A stretch of DNA of 16,075 nucleotides, taken from positions 1-16,075 of the forward strand of contig JAATVR010000523.1 of the NCBI GenBank assembly GCA_014523665.1, read 5' to 3'. Under the pieces are notes generated by a model that saw nothing but the letters and a program-made list of their open reading frames with translations, had not been told where the DNA came from and ran no database searches. This stretch comes from Nitrososphaerales archaeon TH526. GTDB lineage: Archaea > Thermoproteota > Nitrososphaeria > Nitrososphaerales > Nitrososphaeraceae. How positions within the stretch are numbered: the first letter of the stretch is position 1; every line of letters begins with the position of its first letter. This document shows positions 12,689 to 16,075 of this stretch, one piece after another. The position numbers were made by a program, and so were the translations under genes.

Positions 12689-14173
12689 CTATGAGGTAAG
12701 TGTATATGATCTGACGATTTTGGATAATTCGTCGTACGCATTGCTAATTGCCTGTTTTCTTTTCCTAGTTCTTTCTCTGAAGTTTATTAACCTCATCTGA
12801 TTGTGAAGAATCATTTCAACTTGCTCGGAGTGACTTGGTGAACCCTTCGATTTCCTCAGGGTCAAAGAATTTTCTGCGCCGCATGCAACAATTATTTCTT
12901 TTAATGTTTCCATGGATATTCTATCTCCTGACGCATGTAACAGTTGTTCAATGTCTTTCCCTCCAAGATCCTCCAACGTATGTTTGCCGTTGCATATGGC
13001 CAACCTAACTAGAGAACCTACGAGTTTGTGCGCAGACCTAAAGTCTAGGTGTTCTTTAGAAGTCAAAAATTCTGCTACGTCAATCGCATTAGCGAAACTT
13101 CTTTTGGCAAGTTCTAGCATTCTGGATTTGTGAACTATACAGGATTCGATGACAATTCTTAGTATACTCAAAGAACTCTCAGTAGTCGAGGTTGAAGAGA
13201 AGACGAGACTTTTTAGCTCTTGTAAATCCCTACTGTATCCCGATGGTAAGCCTTTCAGTATTGTCATTGAAGCTGTAAGATTTCCAAGAATTCCTCCCGA
13301 TTTTGACCTCAATATCTCGAGAGGATCAGGATTTTTCTTTTGGGGCATGGCACTCGAGGTCGAACTGACAGAATCAGCCAGTTCAATATATTTGAATTCA
13401 TCAGTAGACCAAAGAATAAGATCTTCGGCGATCCTGCTCAAAGTAATCATAAGTATACTTAGGCAAGAAAGATATTCCAGAATCACGTCCCTAGAAGTTG
13501 TTGCATCAATGCTGTTGATACTCAATTGATCGAATCCCAATAGCGAGGCAGTCCGATTCCGATCCACTGAAAGTGTAGATCCCCCAATGGCCAACGAACC
13601 AAGGGGTGATTGATTAATTCTGGTGTATAATTCCTCTAGTCTTTCCATGTCACGAAAGAGCGCCTCGGTATAGGAGAGAAGGTAATGGGAAAATGTTCCA
13701 ATCTGAGCGTGTTGTAGATGAGTGTAAAGCAACATTATCGTGTCTTTATTAGAATCAGCACTTTTCAGTAGCGATTCTACCAAACCTCCTAACAGGACAC
13801 TGATCTCATTGATATCATTTCTGACTTTCATCTTAAGATCAGTCATAACCTGATCATTTCTAGACCTGGCAGTCTGCAACATCCCGCCATTACCCATTCC
13901 TATCTTCTCAACTACAAAAGACTCTATAGATTCATGGACATCTTCGTACTCATCTTTTTTCATGATTGACTTAGGGTGATTTTTTGCCTCCTCCAAAGCT
14001 TGCAGGATCTCAACTAATTCTTCCCTCGACAAATATCCAATCTCGTGTAGCATTATCACATGAGCTTCGCTCCCAATTATGTCATAGAAGAAAATTGCAA
14101 AGTCATCCTTTAGGGAAGAAAGGTAATTCAAAATCTCTCGATCGATCGAACCTTCCGGCCTAGATCTATACAT
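12689..14173 (-). CDS. argH: Argininosuccinate lyase
   Basis: A 494-residue enzyme that splits argininosuccinate to arginine and fumarate, the last step of arginine synthesis. Signatures of the fumarase/aspartase superfamily are clear: DIIGSEAHVIML (31-42), TARSRNDQV (101-109), YTHLQHAQ (150-157) and the catalytic serine loop SSTSSAMPQKKNPDPLE (270-286), with S274 the likely catalytic serine. Adenylosuccinate lyase shares the fold but lacks the TARSRNDQ and AMPQKKNPD combination. The SPLGSLAIGGSTL segment (189-201) varies the usual SPLGAGALAGT, an unremarkable change. Length is slightly above the usual 460 because of a C-terminal tail of basic residues. ATG 14173 sits about 26 bases from a TATA box, so it is leaderless. 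No other arg gene is in the window. Confidence 0.95.
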   Translation of the reverse strand: MYRSRPEGSIDREILNYLSSLKDDFAIFFYDIIGSEAHVIMLHEIGYLSREELVEILQALEEAKNHPKSIMKKDEYEDVHESIESFVVEKIGMGNGGMLQTARSRNDQVMTDLKMKVRNDINEISVLLGGLVESLLKSADSNKDTIMLLYTHLQHAQIGTFSHYLLSYTEALFRDMERLEELYTRINQSPLGSLAIGGSTLSVDRNRTASLLGFDQLSINSIDATTSRDVILEYLSCLSILMITLSRIAEDLILWSTDEFKYIELADSVSSTSSAMPQKKNPDPLEILRSKSGGILGNLTASMTILKGLPSGYSRDLQELKSLVFSSTSTTESSLSILRIVIESCIVHKSRMLELAKRSFANAIDVAEFLTSKEHLDFRSAHKLVGSLVRLAICNGKHTLEDLGGKDIEQLLHASGDRISMETLKEIIVACGAENSLTLRKSKGSPSHSEQVEMILHNQMRLINFRERTRKRKQAISNAYDELSKIVRSYTLTS

Positions 14174-14195
14174 AGGTTAAAAGAACAGCACCTCG

Positions 14196-14204
14196 ATTTA
14201 AAAT
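14196..14204 (-). promoter_or_regulatory. TATA box for argH
   Basis: ATTTTAAAT on the minus strand is preceded by an A-rich BRE-like stretch and centred about 27 bases before the ATG. It is among the clearest leaderless promoters in the window. Confidence 0.6.
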
Positions 14205-14341
14205 TTTGCTAAAACTTTAGAGACCTGATCTCTTAAATGGAGATTAGGCATGAGCCCCAAAATTTCATATTATCAAGTATGTCTCTATAACCACAAAGAA
14301 TACCATTATCTGTAGAACTTTCATTAGCACAGTTCTTTTAC

Positions 14342-14467
14342 ATGGTAAACTCATTCACAGAATTTCTTCTGAATATATCAGCTACGAGAAATGGAGAGCA
14401 AGCGTGGAAAGAAAAATGTTGTATATGCGGCTCAATTATTGATGCCGCTCGATCAGACCTTATCTAG
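14342..14467 (+). CDS. Doubtful 41-residue ORF with one CxxC
   Basis: ATG 14342 opens a 41-codon frame ending at TAG 14465-14467. It contains KEKCCICGSIID (residues 24-35), half of a zinc-knuckle-like pair, and stops soon after. No second CxxC follows in any frame before the stop region, and no convincing promoter is present. It could be a small protein, the remnant of a longer zinc-ribbon gene, or chance. I recognise no homologue. Confidence 0.15.
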   Translation: MVNSFTEFLLNISATRNGEQAWKEKCCICGSIIDAARSDLI

Positions 14468-14561
14468 TTAACATTTCGGTTGTTGCTAGGTCAAAAGTCG
14501 CTTTAAAGGCCGTACTAATAAGGATAATTGGTTCACGGGCAATGCATTCAACTCATTAATA

Positions 14562-14570
14562 GTTATATAT
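14562..14570 (+). promoter_or_regulatory. TATA box for the SufT-like gene
   Basis: TTATATATC is centred about 28 bases before ATG 14595. This favours that ATG over the in-frame TTG at 14574, which would lie only a few bases from the box. Confidence 0.6.
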
Positions 14571-14594
14571 CGATTGCTACAAATCAAAGGAGAG

Positions 14595-14915
14595 ATGAAT
14601 CAGGACATTCAGCAAGTGAAAAGACAAATATTCGACGAACTCACCAAAATTGTTGATCCAGAGATAGGGGTTTCAATAATGGAGTTGGAGTTGATAGACA
14701 AGGTCGATATCAAGGAAGGCGAGGTGGATATAGATTTGCATCTTACGAGTCCCTTCTGTCCAGCCGTTTTTGGTTTCAAGATAGCACAGGACGTCAGGGA
14801 TAATGTTTACAAGCTGAATGGTATTGAAGGTGTTAAGGTGAACGTAAGCAATCACTTCATGGCAGAAGCGATCAACAAACAGGTAAATGAGAGCAATCTC
14901 CCTCCAAAATCGTGA
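14595..14915 (+). CDS. MIP18/DUF59 family Fe-S assembly protein (SufT/PaaD-like)
   Basis: A 106-residue single-domain protein of the MIP18 (DUF59) family, which helps deliver or mature iron-sulfur clusters on target proteins. Visible features are DPEIGVSIMELELID (21-35), the strand pattern EVDIDLHLTSPFCPA (43-57) with the conserved cysteine C55 in TSPFCP, and a final helix region NHFMAEAINKQ. No P-loop (Mrp/ApbC) fusion is present. The start is ATG 14595, preceded by AGGAGAG and 28 bases from the TATA box. It lies next to the iron-sulfur subunit gene of succinate dehydrogenase, but convergently, so a shared role is plausible while co-transcription is not. Confidence 0.85.
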   Translation: MNQDIQQVKRQIFDELTKIVDPEIGVSIMELELIDKVDIKEGEVDIDLHLTSPFCPAVFGFKIAQDVRDNVYKLNGIEGVKVNVSNHFMAEAINKQVNESNLPPKS

Positions 14916-14918
14916 AAA

Positions 14919-14952
14919 GGATCAAATATCAGATACACCTCTGAATTGATCC
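14919..14952 (+). other. Strong hairpin directly after the SufT-like stop
   Basis: GGATCAA (14919-14925) pairs with TTGATCC (14946-14952), and inside it TCAGA (14929-14933) pairs with TCTGA (14940-14944). This gives 12 base pairs with a small internal loop and a 6-base apical loop. It begins 4 bases past the stop codon, with no T-run behind it. It may be a 3'-end stability or processing element, or a terminator for either convergent gene. Confidence 0.6.
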
Positions 14953-15037
14953 GGTCTAACTTGAATAAGCCGTGAAACAATGTGCTTGACCAGGCATTCA
15001 CCAGCATAGTGTTGATGAGGTAGATTAATTGGTTAAT

Positions 15038-15886
15038 TCATCTTTTGCCTAAGATTCTAGTTCGGGATTCAGCCAATTTCTTGTCATTTTTCGAGAAACT
15101 CACAAGGTGTCCTCTGAGCAGTTGGATTCCAAGGGCAGGATCGACTCCTTTGGGACACACCACACTACAGGAACCTGCAAAATGACATCGCCAAATACCG
15201 TGTTTGTTGTCCACAATATTCATTCTGGACCGGGTGGCATCATCTCGGTTGTCGGCAACATATCTATAGGCCTGAGCTAAAGCTTGTGGACCAGGGAACT
15301 TTGTATCAGAAGCTACGGAAGGGCAAGCAGAGTAACACAAACCACACTTTATACAGTAGGAAAATTGCAGATAATTCTCGACATCCTCTGGAGATTGTAT
15401 AAATTCTGTGAGATTGTTCTTGTCAACTATATCTGCATTTTGATTGTGGATAAAAGGCTCCATTGAACTATGATGCTGAAAAAAATCTGAAAAGTCGCCG
15501 ACTAAGTCCCTTATTATTGGAAAATTGGGAAGAGGTTCACAGGTAATGATATTCTCATTGATTTCAGAGACCTTGGTGTAACATGCGAGTCTTGGAATTC
15601 CATTTATCTTCATGCCACAGGATCCGCAAGATGCCATCCTACAAGAATACCTTATCGCTATGCTATTATCCAAATAGGCTTTAGCATGCAACAAAGCATC
15701 CAACACAGTTGTCCAACGCTGAACAGGTACCGTAAACTCGTCAAAATGTGAGGATTTAGACTGCTTGGAGTTCTTCCTATAAACTCTTAACTGGATCACT
15801 TCCCGATTGCTCTTTATTCTACTTTCCTTTTTCTTATCACCTTCTAGCTTCGTTTGGTTATTTTTAATATTAACAAGTGCTGTCAT
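15038..15886 (-). CDS. sdhB: Succinate dehydrogenase/fumarate reductase iron-sulfur subunit
   Basis: A 282-residue electron-transfer subunit of complex II, carrying electrons from the flavoprotein to the membrane anchor. The N-terminal plant-type ferredoxin domain has C82, C87, C90 and C102 for the 2Fe-2S cluster. The C-terminal domain has CxxCxxCxxxCP (C178, C181, C184, C188) and CxxxxxCxxxCP (C234, C240, C244) for 4Fe-4S and 3Fe-4S clusters. This is the classical three-cluster SdhB pattern, with no ligand missing. The first 30 residues are lysine-rich, lack a signal and extend beyond the usual start, although the ATG lies only 8 bases after the preceding stop. It is co-transcribed downstream of a membrane-anchor gene. 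The flavoprotein gene is outside the window. Confidence 0.95.
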   Translation of the reverse strand: MTALVNIKNNQTKLEGDKKKESRIKSNREVIQLRVYRKNSKQSKSSHFDEFTVPVQRWTTVLDALLHAKAYLDNSIAIRYSCRMASCGSCGMKINGIPRLACYTKVSEINENIITCEPLPNFPIIRDLVGDFSDFFQHHSSMEPFIHNQNADIVDKNNLTEFIQSPEDVENYLQFSYCIKCGLCYSACPSVASDTKFPGPQALAQAYRYVADNRDDATRSRMNIVDNKHGIWRCHFAGSCSVVCPKGVDPALGIQLLRGHLVSFSKNDKKLAESRTRILGKR

Positions 15887-15894
15887 GATATCAA

Positions 15895-16075
15895 TTAACC
15901 CAAGCCGTTAGCGGTTATTATTGTTCTTGTGCCGTATGCTATAATTGTAATCATTGCAACTAGTGTAAAGATAGTCACTCCGTTTTCCCAGGCTATATTC
16001 TGTCTAAGTTCCAGCAAAATAATTCTTAGCCCGTTGAAGCCGTGGATGGCAATCAGAACGAGAATGGATTCCAAG
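15895..16075 (-). CDS. Succinate dehydrogenase membrane-anchor subunit (SdhC/SdhD type), 3' end only
   Basis: The last 59 codons of a minus-strand gene that runs off the right edge, ending at TAA 15895-15897. The visible part contains two hydrophobic helices: ILVLIAIHGFNGLRIILLEL, then GVTIFTLVAMITIIAYG. The histidine in IHGFNGLR matches the heme-ligand HxxxGxR motif of complex II anchors. It lies 8 bases upstream of sdhB in the same direction, which supports the assignment. Whether it is SdhC or SdhD cannot be told from this fragment. Because it was recovered by translating the edge on the minus strand, only the C terminus is described. Confidence 0.85.
   Translation of the reverse strand, partial: LESILVLIAIHGFNGLRIILLELRQNIAWENGVTIFTLVAMITIIAYGTRTIITANGLG

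Larger units (their letters stand above)
14174..14594. other. Long intergenic region between argH and the SufT-like gene
   Basis: These 421 bases carry the argH promoter at one end and the SufT-like promoter at the other. In between I see only a doubtful 41-codon frame (14342-14467) and no RNA gene, repeat or mobile element. It is the longest gap in the window. Confidence 0.6.

Noticed and set aside
12912..13529. Plus-strand frames of 73 and 126 codons inside argH
   Set aside because: Antisense shadows of a clear, full-length argH with its catalytic motifs intact.
15024..15037. ATTAA-TTGG-TTAAT palindrome next to the sdhB stop
   Set aside because: Short and AT-only; expected often at this base composition.
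1..16075. CRISPR arrays, insertion sequences, attachment sites or integrated elements
   Set aside because: No spaced direct repeats, transposase or integrase motifs were seen, and the tRNA 3' ends are not repeated nearby.

Overview
The window reads as a stretch of archaeal chromosome, most likely from the Nitrososphaerota (Thaumarchaeota) or a nearby TACK lineage. Evidence for Archaea: an Alba chromatin protein, a beta-CASP RNase of the archaeal CPSF type, an archaeal/eukaryotic-type tyrosyl-tRNA synthetase, a DUF354 protein, a tRNA with a non-canonical intron, and TATA-like boxes about 25 bases upstream of many start codons (leaderless transcription). The phylum assignment is inference from gene content. 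No transposase, integrase, phage gene, CRISPR array or rRNA was seen; this is core, densely packed sequence.

Layout. 79-876 (+) is a cobalamin-pathway C17 methyltransferase (CobJ/CbiH). It converges on tyrS (1159-2211, -) across a 282-base gap that holds two copies of a 14-base palindrome. A methyltransferase-like gene of unknown target (2333-3184, +) diverges from tyrS and is followed by a beta-CASP RNase (3264-4532, +). An alanine-aminotransferase-like gene (4716-5900, -) faces it. Then come tRNA-Arg(TCG) and tRNA-Pro(CGG), alba, and a nucleotidylyltransferase-fold protein. An apparent operon follows: ilvE, a Gfo/Idh/MocA oxidoreductase and a Trm112-like protein (7609-9874, +).

10131-12474 holds a divergent pair: a strongly diverged nucleotide-sugar-dehydrogenase-like protein (-) and a DUF354 GT-B-like protein (+). 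Next is tRNA-Gln(TTG) with an apparent 22-base intron after tRNA position 10, then argH (12689-14173, -), a gap of about 420 bases, a SufT/MIP18-like Fe-S maturation gene (14595-14915, +), and the succinate dehydrogenase genes sdhB and a membrane-anchor gene that runs off the right edge (both -).

Functionally the window mixes amino-acid metabolism (ilvE, argH, the alanine aminotransferase), translation (tyrS, three tRNAs, perhaps Trm112), cofactor synthesis (cobJ), respiration and the TCA cycle (sdhB and anchor) with Fe-S assembly next door (SufT-like), and possible surface-sugar metabolism (Gfo/Idh/MocA, the dehydrogenase-like protein, DUF354). The most unusual item is the tRNA-Gln locus. 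An 8-base leader repeats the 5' acceptor strand, and in the precursor the genuine acceptor strand can instead pair with the intron to form a bulge-helix-bulge.
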